The notes beneath the pieces are model-generated. The model saw only the letters and a list, made by a program, of their open reading frames with translations. It was not told where the DNA came from and did no database searches. Positions 46,821 through 58,744 of a stretch of 64,000 nucleotides of DNA are shown here, in pieces. A program made the position numbers and the translations under genes. Source of the stretch: Luzula sylvatica (lineage: Eukaryota; Streptophyta; Magnoliopsida; Poales; Juncaceae); NCBI GenBank assembly GCA_946800325.1, contig OX326956.1, positions 13,619,167 to 13,683,166 of the forward strand. The letters run 5' to 3'. Each line of letters starts with the position of its first letter. Positions within the stretch are counted from its first letter, which is position 1.

Positions 46821-47939
46821 GAGGTCATTTACTGTGCCCCCAAACCCACGTGCGATGCCATCAGCATTAATGGGGGGCTCATATACATCTTCAATTTGTA
46901 TCCACTCAATTGTATTAACTGTTAATTGAAATTATTAATTATATTGATAACTAATACAATTGTATTAACTGTTAATTATATCGTAATCAACTGTTAATTC
47001 AAAACCCAATTAATAGTTAATTGAAAATGTGAATATAAATTGGAGGGGACAATCAAAACCACACCTCACTATGACATCATAGTGATGGCATCATGAATGG
47101 TTAGTGATATCGACAGGAAATTGTATTACTTGTTACAGGAAAATTAATTTGAAACGACTAATTTACCCTTATTTAATGATTATATGTTATTTGGAAAGTA
47201 GATTATTATGTATCAAGTGAAGATTTAAATGATATGAACCTTAATTTGGAAAGTAGATTATAAGTGGAATGATGTGAATCTTGTATGTATTATTTCTAGA
47301 TTCGAGTTTTAATTGTATGAACATCCATGATTAAATATCATGAACATAAGAAGATTAAAAATAAAAGAATATTGCAATTGCAATTAAATAAAAAAATAAC
47401 ATGATAATATTATATGTTAGTTGTTAATGATAAAATGAAAATTAACATAACTACTATGATTCCTAAATTAAATTATTAAATTATTTGAATAGTTATTGGA
47501 AAAACATAAAGAACAAAAAAATGAAAACCATAATTTGGAAAATATAAAATGTAAAAATATAATAAAATATAATAAACATAATTACTTTGATTCTTGAGTT
47601 TTTTAAGATTAAAATTTTTGAAATTCGAGGAGGAGACTCAGGAGAGACCAAACAATGGAGCCGAGAAGAAAAAAATATTTTTTACTTTTAGTTACAAATT
47701 GGTAAGACGGTCCAAATTGGCATTTTCTAAATCTTGATTTCTATTGAGTTTGTTCATAATTATTAAGATCCGAACTTTCTAAATTTTCTCCAAAAATATT
47801 TGTTTAGATTTTTTTTTTTTCAAATCATTTGTAAGGGTAAATTAGTCATTTTACATTAATTTTCTTGTAACAAGTAAAACTATTTCCTGTCGATATCACT
47901 AACCATCATGAATAGTGAGGTGAGTTTGGGGTACACGGT
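46821..47939. mobile_element. 1.1 kb Mutator-like insertion in block B
   Basis: Absent from block A. It is flanked by the 9-bp repeat AAATTTAAT (46812-46820 and 47940-47948), present once in A. The ends share TTTAC(T/C)GTG..CCCCAAAC.CAC in inverse orientation. An inner inverted repeat of about 80 bp (47087-47166 versus 47835-47912, containing GGTTAGTGATATCGACAGGA) is nearly perfect. No transposase. Confidence 0.8.
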
Positions 47940-48804
47940 AAATTTAATCACTGAAATTTCGTCACTACCGAAAAAAAAAGATATTAGTCTTTGGACCGAA
48001 GTTTGTAAGGAGGCCCAAAAGAATGCATTACTGTTGTTTGGAAAAATTTGTATTTGTAAAAAATCGAAAACACTAGAGCATGTGCTTTTAAAAAAAAATC
48101 TAAGAAAGGAAAAAGACTGTATACTTTTTACTTTTTTTTTACAATTTTTAACTATAGTACCATGTGAAGCACATTAAATTCTGGTTAAATATTAATTTAT
48201 GTTGTTGCCATCGTGTGGTGTGTGTTCATCGTTAAACAAGTCAAATTAATTTAATTTAATAGGGTGTAAATGTATCTTTTAATTTTATTTTTAACAATGA
48301 AACATTTAAATTATTTCAATAATACAAAACAGATCATGCACAATCGAGCAAATACGTGAATTATTAAATTATTCTGATGCGGAACGAGCAAACAATTTAA
48401 AACTTGTACCAACCAAACCGGTACGAGTTTAGCTCAATTGGGATGATGTAGATAATGTCAAATCAGAAAGAAAATCAGCACAATCAATCTAATTAGGACT
48501 GAAATATGTCTTTAATAAATAAATAAATAATTCACATGAGAAAATTTGTTTGAAATATGAAAAAATTAAACTCAAGATAGTTTTGTAAATTAACATGAAG
48601 TAATTTAATTTATGCGGTTGTGTCTAAAGAAGAACCAAGCTAATAGAATAGTATAATTCAATTTCTATAAGTTTTGAAAGACCACCTCTCAAATATAATA
48701 AATTAAATAAAATAGTATAATTGAGCAAAATATAAAATTTCTTAATTCATTCAATGTATATAATTTTAGTACCGAAATGTCTTTTAGTTTACAGAGGAAT
48801 ACAA

Positions 48805-50029
48805 AACAGTAAACATTACGTTCTCATCTCCAGACATGTTAAATTGATTCTTTTTATTTAGTCACAATCTGAAATGTGATTGATTTTTCTTAGATTTATA
48901 TTATGAAATGATCCAAAAGAGAGAATTGTGAGAAGTAAATATATCTTGGGAATATTTTTGACTTGTTTTCCATGAAAATGCAAGATTTTTCTATGATGAC
49001 TCAGCAAGTAAGGAATCTCCTTTAATAATTCCAAAAATAAAACACCAAATTGAAAAAATGATATTATTTAAAAGATTCCTTGAAAGAGAATTGTGAGAAG
49101 TAAACAACGAATGCATCCACTTTTGCCACTTCATCACTTTACTCATCTCAGAGGTAGAGATCCAGCAAGATGGAGATCGAGAGGACAATACTCCTAGTTG
49201 GGTTAAGGGTAGATTTGTAAATTCAGTATATTATGTTGTGTGTACCAGAGATAAAGTTAACTGTGTATTAATTTGATAATAATTCAATTTAGAAACGACA
49301 AATAAGATATTAACTATTTAACAGGGATCAATTTGTTATTTAAAGGTTGAGCAAGTTTATAGGAGTAATTTTCCCTATAATTCATAAGGGTCCATGAAAT
49401 TTGTTCATCATTATAATTCACATAAAATAAATAAAATATAACATGTTATAATTCAAACAAAATTAAAGTTTCAAAACAAATAAAAGAAAATCTTGAATAA
49501 TACATATAAAATCGAAATATATATTTAAAATGTTCTTAATTAACATAAAAATATCAATTAATTTTTTTACAAAAAAACACAATTGTAAATTAGATCATAA
49601 AAATTTAACAATTAAATCATAGTTTCGTACAGGAATTATGTATAGAGTCCCAATAATACAAAAATAACATCATTGATGAGACGACAAGAGAGGATTAAGT
49701 AGGTTGGTTAGTATTATTGATTGACTCAATTAACGATTTAATTGACCGTTTAATTGAATTGACACGTCAATTAACATTTACTAATATTAGCATATTATAA
49801 ATTATTGATTTGTTAATTAAACGTGTTAATTAACATTTAATTGAGTCGGTTAAAAATACTAATAAATTCACTTCGTTACCTCATCAGATATATTGTAATG
49901 AGTTTGGGAGTCAATTATATTTTCTTTAAAGCCAATATTTGCCATCAGAAAATTCGACCCATTTTTTATATTATTATGACTCGTGACTAATAAATTTTAT
50001 TATTTGACATTTTCTGATTTTTCGTCGTA
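48805..50029. other. Intergenic DNA with one probable MITE
   Basis: No gene recognised. At 49640-49912, GAGTCCCAA..CATTGATGAG at the left and its imperfect inverse (CTCATCAGATATATTG..TTTGGGAGTC) at the right, with AATTAT-like flanks, mark a decayed MITE. Its centre is rich in TTAATTGA words. Confidence 0.45.
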
Positions 50030-50470
50030 TTGTATAATATTTAAGTAATAAATCAAATTAGTACTACTTTTCATTATAAAATATTTATATGCAAATTGAA
50101 GTAATAATTATGAACATTTTTGTATTTATAGTTATAGTTACAAAAATATCTCATATTTGATGTGTGAAACACACACTATTCACATTTATCCAATGTTAGT
50201 TAAATTACATCGATAATTTGCACAAGGACATTGATTATGAATGAACCTCCGTACAAAATACAGATTATACATTTCATTGGGCATTAGAATTGAATGAAGC
50301 GACCTCAATTTGTATACTCCAATTATTTAACTAAAATAAATTACATCTTTCATGAGCGTGATTTTCATTTCAAAAATGTGATTAATGCATGTAATATGCT
50401 CTGGTTTGTTTGTTGAATATAAAGAATATTAAATATAAATATTCTTATTGAGAATATTATTAGGGGCCCA
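50030..50470 (-). repeat. Family R copy (inverted) and part of block A repeat
   Basis: 50150-50330 is the reverse complement of the family R blocks (GTGTGAAACACACACTATTCAC, CGTACAAAATAC). 50400-50470 matches 24855-24935 of block A (GAATATTATTAGGGGCCCA). Confidence 0.55.
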
Positions 50471-50496
50471 ATTTCCTACAATTGAAAATAAAAAAA

Positions 50497-51371
50497 GGGA
50501 AATTTTCAAAAAACCCCCTATCTTTTTTGGATATTCTAAAAGACCCCCTATCTTTTTGGAAACTCCAAAAAAACCCCTCTACCAAACTTTTATTTTCAAA
50601 TGCCCCCCTATGGGGTTAAAATTAACTATAGATGGTGTTAAATATTTTTTTATGACCAAAATACCCTTCGTTTTACATATTTAGTAATTAAAATAATGTT
50701 TTTGTTATTTGTATTAATTTTAAAAAAGTCCTAATTTTTTTTTAGCTTATAATAACTTTTAAAAAATAATTATCATATGTTATATTTATATAATTTTAAT
50801 ATTTCATACATTATATATATTTGATTTTCATTTTTTTTTACTGAAAAAATAACATAAAATAATAACAAGATGAACAATAATATTAAAAGAACATCTTGTA
50901 AATATTTAAAAATTAATGAATCTATTAAAAACATACATAAAAGAAGAACGAAAATAAATATAAAATAGATGTTTAAAGAAATATTTTTCTATCACTATAT
51001 TTTCAAGGTGTTTATTTTATTATTATCTGATGTTAATTTTTCGTGAATAATAAATGAAATATTAAAATTATACAAACACAACATTTAATAATTTTATTTT
51101 TGTGAAATCATTATATGTTAAAAATTATTTATGAATTTTCTTAAAACTAATAAAATTAATGAAAAAATAACAAAAATATACATATGAAAATAGAAGGATA
51201 TTTTGGTCAAAATTTTTTTTTAACACCATCCATGGTTAGATTTAACCCCTATAGGCTATAGTGGGGTATTTGAAAATAAAATTTTGGTAGAGGGGTTTTT
51301 TGGAGTTTCCAAAAAGATAGGGGTTTTTTTAGAATATCCAAAAAAGATAGAGTGTTTTTTGAAAATTTTCC
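50497..51371. mobile_element. Mutator-like MITE, 875 bp
   Basis: Terminal inverted repeats of about 190 bp begin GGGAAATTTTCAAAAAAC (left) and GGAAAATTTTCAAAAAAC (right, inverse). They contain runs of CCCCCTATC and TTTTTGG-type words. Flanked by the 9-bp direct repeat ATAAAAAAA (50488-50496 and 51372-51380). AT-rich centre, no ORF. Confidence 0.85.
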
Positions 51372-51380
51372 ATAAAAAAA

Positions 51381-52550
51381 AGGCTTTTCTGCTCACCATA
51401 ATTTCCTTTTTCGGCAAAATCAGGCAATATACTTACTTCTGGTATATACACTTAATTTCTTTGTAAAAGCCCATTTTTATTATTTCTGAAATTTTGGGCT
51501 AAGCAGATATATAAGTTTCAAAAATAAACATCAATTCAAGTCCAATTTTGGAAACAATTTCTAAACAAATTATTTTTTTTCTGAAAATCAAACTAAACAT
51601 GTATACCCGAATCTAACAGCATTAAATCCCTTCGTAAATATAATTAATTACGCTGCATAAGTAGAAATGAATGAATTGCTGAGCTTTCACATACATTATA
51701 TATTTCTTTGAACACTAAAACTGAATGAATAAATATTAGGCACATACTGCCAGACAAATGTGTTCCAAATATTAATGTTTGGAATTTACTCCAGTTTTGT
51801 AAGTTCTGAGTTTTAAACACTACGCAACAATACATCTCAAGTCTCTACACGTGACACGAATCAACAAAAATACATCTTTTTTTCATTAAATACATATTTA
51901 TAGATGTCAATATAAATTTTCAAAAACATTGTTATATGAGTTTCTTCTATAAAGAATAACAAGAAGAAACATCAGAATTCAAACATATGTAATATTAAAA
52001 CTCGAATCAAATATACAAAAAAAATCATACCCAACAATTTTTATTGAAGGAATTCTATCATACATCATTTTTCTTATTATACATATTTTTCAAAAATATT
52101 TGGAGTAATTATCAATTAATGAGTATTTAATATAATTTGTCAAATGTATTTATCAATTAATGTTAGACTAAATAAAAAATTCCTTTTATTGATTCCTCCT
52201 TTTCGGAAGTCCGGAAATATCATTGTCTTTTCTTTATTATTTTTCATGTAGAGTAGTATATTGGCAATAAATTATCTATAAAAATATTAAAAAAGTTCTA
52301 TACTGGATATTCACAAAACAATATTTATTTGTTTACAAAAATGTAAAAAATTTGTAAAAAAATATCACACATCTAACAAAATAAATATTTTTAAAATTTT
52401 ATATTAAATTTAAAAATGTGTTTGACAGTACACTAACAAAAATATATCAAGTCCCCCTGGGTCTCGGCCTAATAAAATCTTTACCCAAACAAAATCTAGA
52501 CTCTTTTAAAGGCATGGAATGATTTAACATGAATTCATATTATTCTTTTA
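51381..52550. other. AT-rich intergenic DNA
   Basis: No gene recognised. 51390-51500 is weakly similar to 19200-19370 (GGCCCA-ending module also present in both blocks). Confidence 0.4.
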
Positions 52551-52907
52551 GGGGGCGTTTGGTTGGAGCTTTGGAATGAGAATGCCTTGGCATACTCCAG
52601 CATGGATTCCATTCCTATGTTTGGTTTGCGCGCTAGGTAATAAAGTAACGGAATACTCCATTCCCTAGGGCATAATTGATGGGAATATGATTACCACCAA
52701 AATTGGTGGCTTTTCTCTATTCCCATGGGAAAGAAATTACATGTCATATCATATTGTACATATAATAACAACATATTTATTAAATTAATATATTTATATT
52801 AAATTGTTGTCATAAAATATACCAGAATAAAATAAAAAATACAACAAAATATATCATTGCAATAATAAAATTAATAATTCATCAAAATACGAAATAACTA
52901 AATTGAT

Positions 52908-53492
52908 TTAATTAATATTCCTTGAATTCCTCCACTGATTAAACATTTGTTCGGCTAGAGTATCTCTCCAATGTGTCCACTCGTCACTTGTTTCGATATG
53001 TCTAATTCGATTATTCTCTATCTCATCCGTCGACTGAAATAAATTATTTTCTTGAGATTCTTCTTCCATAGGATCAACAAGCATCTCTCTTCTAATATGA
53101 TTATGTAAAAGTGCACATGCAGAAATGATTCTACATTTAATTTTCACATGATAAAATGATTTTCTCCTAAGAATTGCCCATCTTCCTTTAAGCAAACCAA
53201 AACATCGTTCTATGACGTTGCGGGCCGAGGAATGCTTATAATTGAAAAACTCTTTTGCCGTTAATGGTTGCATTCCATCTCTCCAATCATTCAAGTGATA
53301 CCGTTGACATCTATATGGTGCAAGAAATCCTTCTCCATTTGGATAACCGGCATCACAAAGATAATATTGACCTACATAACAAAATATTAAATTAGAAAAT
53401 ATTAAATTAACTTACGCAAAAGAGAAAATATAATTTACCTTGAGGTATTTTTAATCCATTTGTCCTAGAAATAGCACGAGATGATTCCAAAC
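52908..53492 (-). pseudogene. PIF/Harbinger transposase (DDE_Tnp_4), 5' truncated
   Basis: Last two exons on the minus strand. About 53490-53439 gives RAISRTNGLKIPQ; 53371-52908 gives GQYYLCDAGYPNGEGFLAPY (second catalytic Asp), then FNYKHSSARNVIERCFGLLK (catalytic Glu) and GRWAILRRKSFY, ending at a stop. The splice sites (CAAG|GTAAAT, TATGTAG|GT) are sound. The N-terminal half with the first Asp and the helix-turn-helix is deleted, so it cannot be an active nuclease. The remaining frame is open, suggesting a fairly young deletion. Full-length relatives are about 400 aa. Confidence 0.9.
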
Positions 53493-54306
53493 TGTCAAGT
53501 ACGCGCAATCCCTCATATTAGTTCCCGAGTTAAGTTATGGAAAAAACAGTACTATGCCATTGCCGAATTGTTAGGGGCCAGTGGCTTTGGGTGGAATGAC
53601 AAGAATCAATCTATTGAGTGTGAGAAGAGTGTTTATGATGACTGGGTCAAGGTACAAATATGATATTATTATTTAGCTCGTTTTACATTCTACAAATTTA
53701 CATTAATTTTTTTTATAGGGTCATCCTTCTGCTCAAGGCTTAAGAGGAAAATCATTTCCATTGTTAGAGGAGTGAACTATTGTTTTCGGTAAAGATCGTG
53801 CTAATGGATTAGGGACACAATGCCCTGCTGATGCGGTGGAACAAATCGACCTCGAAGAAGCAAATTCTCCTCCATCGCCAAATAATGTTACAAGAAATAA
53901 CACAGTTAGTTTAGACGATTTGGAGGAAGGCCTTGTTGATAGCCCTATTGGAATGCAAACAAATACTTCATCTGTACCTAGAAAGTCCAGAAAAAGAAAA
54001 ATCCAAGCTGGAGATGAGTTCAACGAGTCGATTGGCAAATCAATATGTTCTATAGAGAATATGTTTAGCAATGCAAATGAAAATATTGCAAAACTTGTAA
54101 ATTGTTTTCAATTTAAGTCTGAAGATGCAGCAAAGAAAGATACAGTATTTGAAGAGCTAATGAAATTACCAGGATTAACGAGTCAAGACCGCATGAAAGC
54201 AGGAGCCCTTATTTCAAAAGATACAAGCATGACAAAGTACTTTTTCACACTACCAGATAATGTGAAGGAAGAATATGTACTTTGGGTGCTTGGTGGTTGC
54301 AAGTAG
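53481..54306 (+). pseudogene. PIF/Harbinger Myb/SANT-like accessory protein, truncated
   Basis: The plus-strand remainder of the second Harbinger gene. Exon to 53651: PHISSRVKLWKKQY, LLGASGFGWNDKNQSIECEK, SVYDDWVK; an intron follows, then from 53719 GHPSAQGLRGKSFPLLEE, an in-frame TGA at about 53773, and TIVFGKDRANGLGTQ. A tail with basic RKSRKRKIQ runs to the stop at 54306. In this family the protein binds DNA and carries the transposase to element ends. The N-terminal Myb-like helix region is removed by the same deletion that beheads the transposase, and the TGA is a second lesion. Confidence 0.85.
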
Positions 54307-54631
54307 TAATATTTTGAGTAATCAATTTTATAATAATATGTTGCTTGATTTATAATATTTTGTTGACAATAAATAATTATTTTTATAATTTGAATTATTT
54401 TTTTGAATGAGTTATTTATTTTATAACAAAAATTTAGTATAAATATGTTAGTTTTGCAAATATAGAATGTTTAAAAAATTTACATTTGTGATGAATTAGC
54501 ATGCCATGGAATAAATAAATTTCTAACCAAACATGGTAATCAAGTATTCCAAGGAATAGTATGCCTTGGCATTGAATTCCTTGGCATACTTTATACCAAG
54601 GCGTTCTTCAAAGCTCCAACCAAACGCCCCC

Positions 54632-55519
54632 TTAAAGGCATGATATGATTGTCAAGCTTTTGGAGGGAACTTGATCAATAGATTTTGTATGAGATGGCTT
54701 ACAACTACAAGTCACATGTTACATGTCAATAAAGATGTGCTTGATTGACTTTTACTGATAAAATCATAAAAGGTGGTGATAAATATGAGTATAATTCGTT
54801 CAGTATGCAACATGTTTTCTTGAGTTATGGATTGAAATTGAGATGGCTTTCGAGAAATGGGCCGAGCCCTACTGGTTATTTAGTGATACTAACTAAATTA
54901 TTTAGTGATAGTGTTTGATTTTGCAATCTTACAATTTAACACTTGTTATTGTTTGATTTTCTTACAAATTTTCAATTCAATCTTTGTAAAACTTATAATT
55001 GATTTTGTCACGCTAGGATTGGAATAAGCATATTTCATTCCTATCAGAACGAAATGCACCATGGTCCGTGTCACTCTAGAATTTTTTTTATAAAAAATGG
55101 AAAAAGTCTCGTATGTTTTTCATATATTAATTTAGTATGATCCGACTAACTTCTGAAATCAGCTTCTTTCTCTCTCTCTTGTAGAGAGAAAGCATGCCGC
55201 CAGTAGAGAGAGGGAGAGAGGGAAATAGATATCACGGCCTAAATCATTTTACTGTTTTTTTTATTAGGAAAAATTACAGTGGAGATTTACGTGCTGTGTC
55301 GGTGCAATGAATATCTCTGATGCGTAATGAACTGGTAATTTAATCTCTAAGATCAGTTCGTAGTTAATTTTGTTCTTAATAGCTAATAGCTAATCGGTAG
55401 TGAGTTGAATATCATTTGTATAATCCCCCAACCTAATCTTGTTTTGGTCAACTAATATGAAGGTACAATACAACGTGTTCTCCTGGTACAATCCCTCAAG
55501 CAGCGAATTCTCCTGGTAC
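54632..55519. other. Intergenic DNA, no gene recognised
   Basis: AT-rich with small TTGATTTTG repeats near 54920-55000. 55163-55220 has CT/GA stretches (TTTCTCTCTCTCTTG and GAGAGAGGGAGAGAGG) able to pair with each other. Confidence 0.4.
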
Positions 55520-55545
55520 AACACACACACACACACACACTCTCT

Positions 55546-55592
<47 letters not shown>
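55520..55592. repeat. Compound (AC)n(TC)n(AC)n microsatellite
   Basis: About 10 AC, 20 TC with one interruption, then 6 AC units, ending at GGATCGATCGATGG. Flanked by a duplicated CTCCTGGTACAA (55481 and 55510). Confidence 0.95.
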
Positions 55593-55593
<1 letters not shown>

Positions 55594-56246
55594 TGGATCG
55601 ATCGATGGCAAGTTAGGTTGTCTTGATTTTCAATTTTTGCTGGATTTGGTATATTCGAGTCTAGAAATTACTGATTTTATCTCATTGAACTGTATCAGAT
55701 TATAATTAGGGTGCCTTAGAGTGGGTGTCTTACTAATTTCAGCCTAATAGCATTGACTAAGATTTGTTAGATTCTAATTAGGGTCTCCTGTAGTCCAATT
55801 AATCAATATCTTCTCTTACTCATGGGTCGATCCATGCATGTTATATTAGGTGTCTCAAAACATATTATAATTAACCGATTGAGTCTTATTTTTTGACTCG
55901 ATATCATCTCTTCCTGTGTGTATGCTTTTTATATCATTATTTCATATACGGTGTATCACATATTAAAGAGAAGAAGAGGCTATGATCATCTTTATGGTAT
56001 GTAATTTTATCTTGTTAATTTTTTTTGTATTTATTTGAAGGTCTATAATTACTGATATTGCATCTGGTACCTTATCTTAAATCTTAAAATCTTATACATT
56101 ACCCCTTCTCCTCATTCGGCCACGTCTCCCATTACTGTTGCTTCACTCAATACTTCCCCCTCCTCTCTTTCTTTCTTATGAGTTTCGAGAAGAAAAAAAG
56201 AGTTCCCGAAAACCCTAGCGACGAAGACGCGATCGGCACCAGGTGG

Positions 56247-56474
56247 AGAGACGCTGGCGACGAACACGCGATCGAAACCTAGCGGTACGAAACGCTCGCC
56301 ACGGCTCTCACTCAGGTTGGGCTTCTCATCTCCCGCTCAGCCCGTAGCTCTGTTGCCGGCAGAGACGCTTGCGACGAAGACGCGATCGAAACCCTAGCGG
56401 TACGAAACGCTCGCCACGGCTCTCACTCAGGTCGGGCTTCTCATCTCCCGCTCACCCCGTAGCTCTGTTGCCGG
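56247..56474. repeat. 114-bp GC-rich tandem duplication
   Basis: Two near-identical units start AGAGACGCT(T/G)GCGACGAA at 56247 and 56361. They contain CGCGATCGAAACC, TACGAAACGCTCGCC and TCATCTCCCGCTCA. The texture is that of a gene 5' region (ACCCTAGCG), but no convincing ORF continues from it. It could be the first exon of a gene or non-coding transcript interrupted by the MITE at 56658. Confidence 0.7.
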
Positions 56475-56657
56475 CGACTTTTAGCATAGCTGCGGCACAC
56501 ATAAAAGTATGCCTTAACTATGTTGTAATTAGGAATTTATGTGAGAATTTGTCAGCGCATACAAGGTTCGATTTTGGATTATTTTTATGAATTTACTATG
56601 TTTTGTTCTATTATCTGTGCATTTTGGGTTTGAGGTAGTAATTTAGTTAGTAACTAA

Positions 56658-57032
56658 GGGGCCGTTTGATTGAAGCTTTGAAATATGCCTTGGAATATTA
56701 TATGCCAATGAATTCCATTTCGTGGAATAGTATTCCATGGCATATACAATAGTCATGTTTGGTTGATGCATCTTCTTTTCCTACAAATTTAGAAATTCTG
56801 TGAAATAAATTACTTTTTTGGAATAATTTTAGTTTTTAATATTTGAAGAGATATAATGCACATGGGAATGGAGAAAAGCCACCAATTTTGGTGGTAATCA
56901 TATTCCCATGAAATATGTCTATGGACATTGTGGATGACGTTACTTTATTACCTGATGTCTGAATCAAACATGGGAATAAATTAGGATGGATGCCAAGGCA
57001 TAGTAATTTCAAAGCACGAATCAAACGCCCCG
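56658..57032. mobile_element. Harbinger-type MITE
   Basis: About 375 bp. Ends GGGGCCGTTTGATTGAAGC and, inversely, CGGGGCGTTTGATTCGTGC; target duplication TAA (56655-56657 and 57033-57035). The interior (GGAATATGATTACCACCAAA region, inverted) matches the terminal ~150 bp of the element at 52551-54631, so it belongs to the same family. Confidence 0.8.
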
Positions 57033-57035
57033 TAA

Positions 57036-58640
57036 GGTTTATTTATTTATTATATAGTTATGCATGCTTTTTAAAAATTCTAACGTCGAAACCGTAATTA
57101 CTTCAGAAATTTTTTTAAACCCTAATCTTAATGCGATTTTGTCGCGGGGTACGGTACACAGTATTCAATTATTTTTTATGACAGAATTTGTAACTGATTA
57201 TGTGAATAAATTAATTCATGGGGATTTCTGTATTAATAATGTAGTTCTGAGAAGTCCACTTTCCTCGCAGTTGCTGCTGTCATGACCCGAGAGCCTCGGC
57301 GTAATTAAACAACTATTAGGGGCCTCTTTGCAAAGTACCATTCTAATTCAAATAAGGAAAGTGGGCTGTGTACAGAACAGATGGTGGTGCATGGACCAAT
57401 CACGTGCGAGGCATGTGACGGATCTCATTCGGTGTACCGTGAGCTGAGTCTATTTTTAGAAAGGTGTTTAGTATTTTCTTCTTACTTGTGTGCGATTGGA
57501 GGGAGAAGGAAAAAGGCAGTGCTGTCAGACATGAGTTGGGGGTCTTTAATTTTTATGACAGTCATATATACTTATTATGGAAGGATTTTTGGTTTTTAGT
57601 TCGTTTTAATCGTTTTTTGCTGAGATTTGAATGAATCACGTTTCTGAGTTTTTTTCGCAAAAATGGCGATTTTTTGTGGCTCGAATTGTTTTTGAGATTT
57701 GAATGAATCAGCCCCACGAATTGTTTTTGCAGAATTGGCGATTTCTCTGCTAAGATTAGATTTAATCTAGGTTAAGTCGTGTCTCGAATTCAAAAGTATT
57801 TAGTTGGTTATTTTCATTTTTGCTGAGATTTTTGCAATTTTTGTTAAAATTCAGCGGGATTGCATGCAGAAATGTGTTAGTTAATTGAAGATACGAATTG
57901 ATTTTTTCAATTGTAATTCGAATTGGGGTTTTTCAATTGCAATTTCAGGGGGCTTTGTATATTTTGCAATAAAAAAATTGTTGTAAACTTTTTTCTGTTA
58001 ATTTCATTGACGAAGATATATTTGTTAATTCATTATAACTATAAAAGAAATTATGTTAATTGGATTATGCGTATAATTGTCCTATTTGTATTTTGTTAAT
58101 TGATGATAATTAATTGATATATTAGTAATATTAGTAATTTGAATTGATAAATTGAAGTGATTTCAAAAGAAAATTGAAGTGACAACAAAAATTAAAAAAA
58201 TAATCTGTCAATTTGAATTTTGTATTTGCTGTTAATTAAGGAAGTTAATTATTTGATTTTATAATGACTCTTAATTATGAAAATAAGATTTGGTTTAGTT
58301 TCAGGTCAATTATAATTTCATTTTCACAAAAGACATAATTAAATATGTGTTAATTTCAAATATGATCACATTATAATTAAGTTAATCATTGAATGTTTGA
58401 TAGAAAAATTATTCAAATGACAATTAATATTAATTGAAACTTGTCAATTAATGAATCATGTATTTATTTTTTAAATTTTAATTAAAGAAAACTTATTTTA
58501 TGTTGTAAGTTTTAATCAAATTTAATAACTAACTTGATTAACTATTATGTGTTAATGAATTGACAAATTATTTTTACTTTCATGTCAATTAATAAATTTA
58601 ATTATTTCAAAATAATTTAATTAAATATGATCAACATTCT
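57036..58640. other. Intergenic DNA, no gene recognised
   Basis: 57064-57285 and 57381-57599 are open on the plus strand with fairly balanced composition but match nothing I know. 57600-57960 repeats the phrase GCTGAGATTTGAATGAATCA about three times. 58000-58640 is AT-rich with TTAATTGA words. Confidence 0.4.
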
Positions 58641-58647
58641 AATTAGG

Positions 58648-58735
58648 GGGGATTTCTTCCATGTCCCTCAAAAAATGCAAAATAACATATTTATGCCTCC
58701 AAAATAAAGAATTACATATTTATCCCTTCTTAATC
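58648..58735. mobile_element. MITE end without partner
   Basis: GGGGGGATTTCTTCCATGTCCC followed by ACATATTTATCCCTT resembles the arm of the MITE at 61333-61760. No inverse partner is found beyond the minisatellite. Confidence 0.35.
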
Positions 58736-58744
58736 AAAGTTCTT

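Larger units (their letters stand above)
37968..48804 (+). repeat. Segmental duplication, block B
   Basis: A direct-orientation copy of 18411-25971. It is longer because of insertions at 44098-46552 and 46821-47939. Its left border falls inside the SAWADEE exon; its right border follows ACAGAGGAATACAAAA. Left arms of the two foldback elements are more alike between blocks than left and right arms are within one element (for example a PYIEM versus PNIEM difference in a shared reading frame). The foldback was therefore already present when the block duplicated. Confidence 0.9.
52551..54631. mobile_element. PIF/Harbinger element, internally deleted
   Basis: Terminal inverted repeats GGGGGCGTTTGGTTGGAGCT with a TTA target duplication (52548-52550 and 54632-54634), diagnostic for PIF/Harbinger. 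It carries remnants of both family genes, transposase on the minus strand and Myb/SANT-like protein on the plus strand, diverging from the centre. An internal deletion near 53490 fuses the two genes' remaining parts and removes both N-termini and the shared promoter region. Confidence 0.95.
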
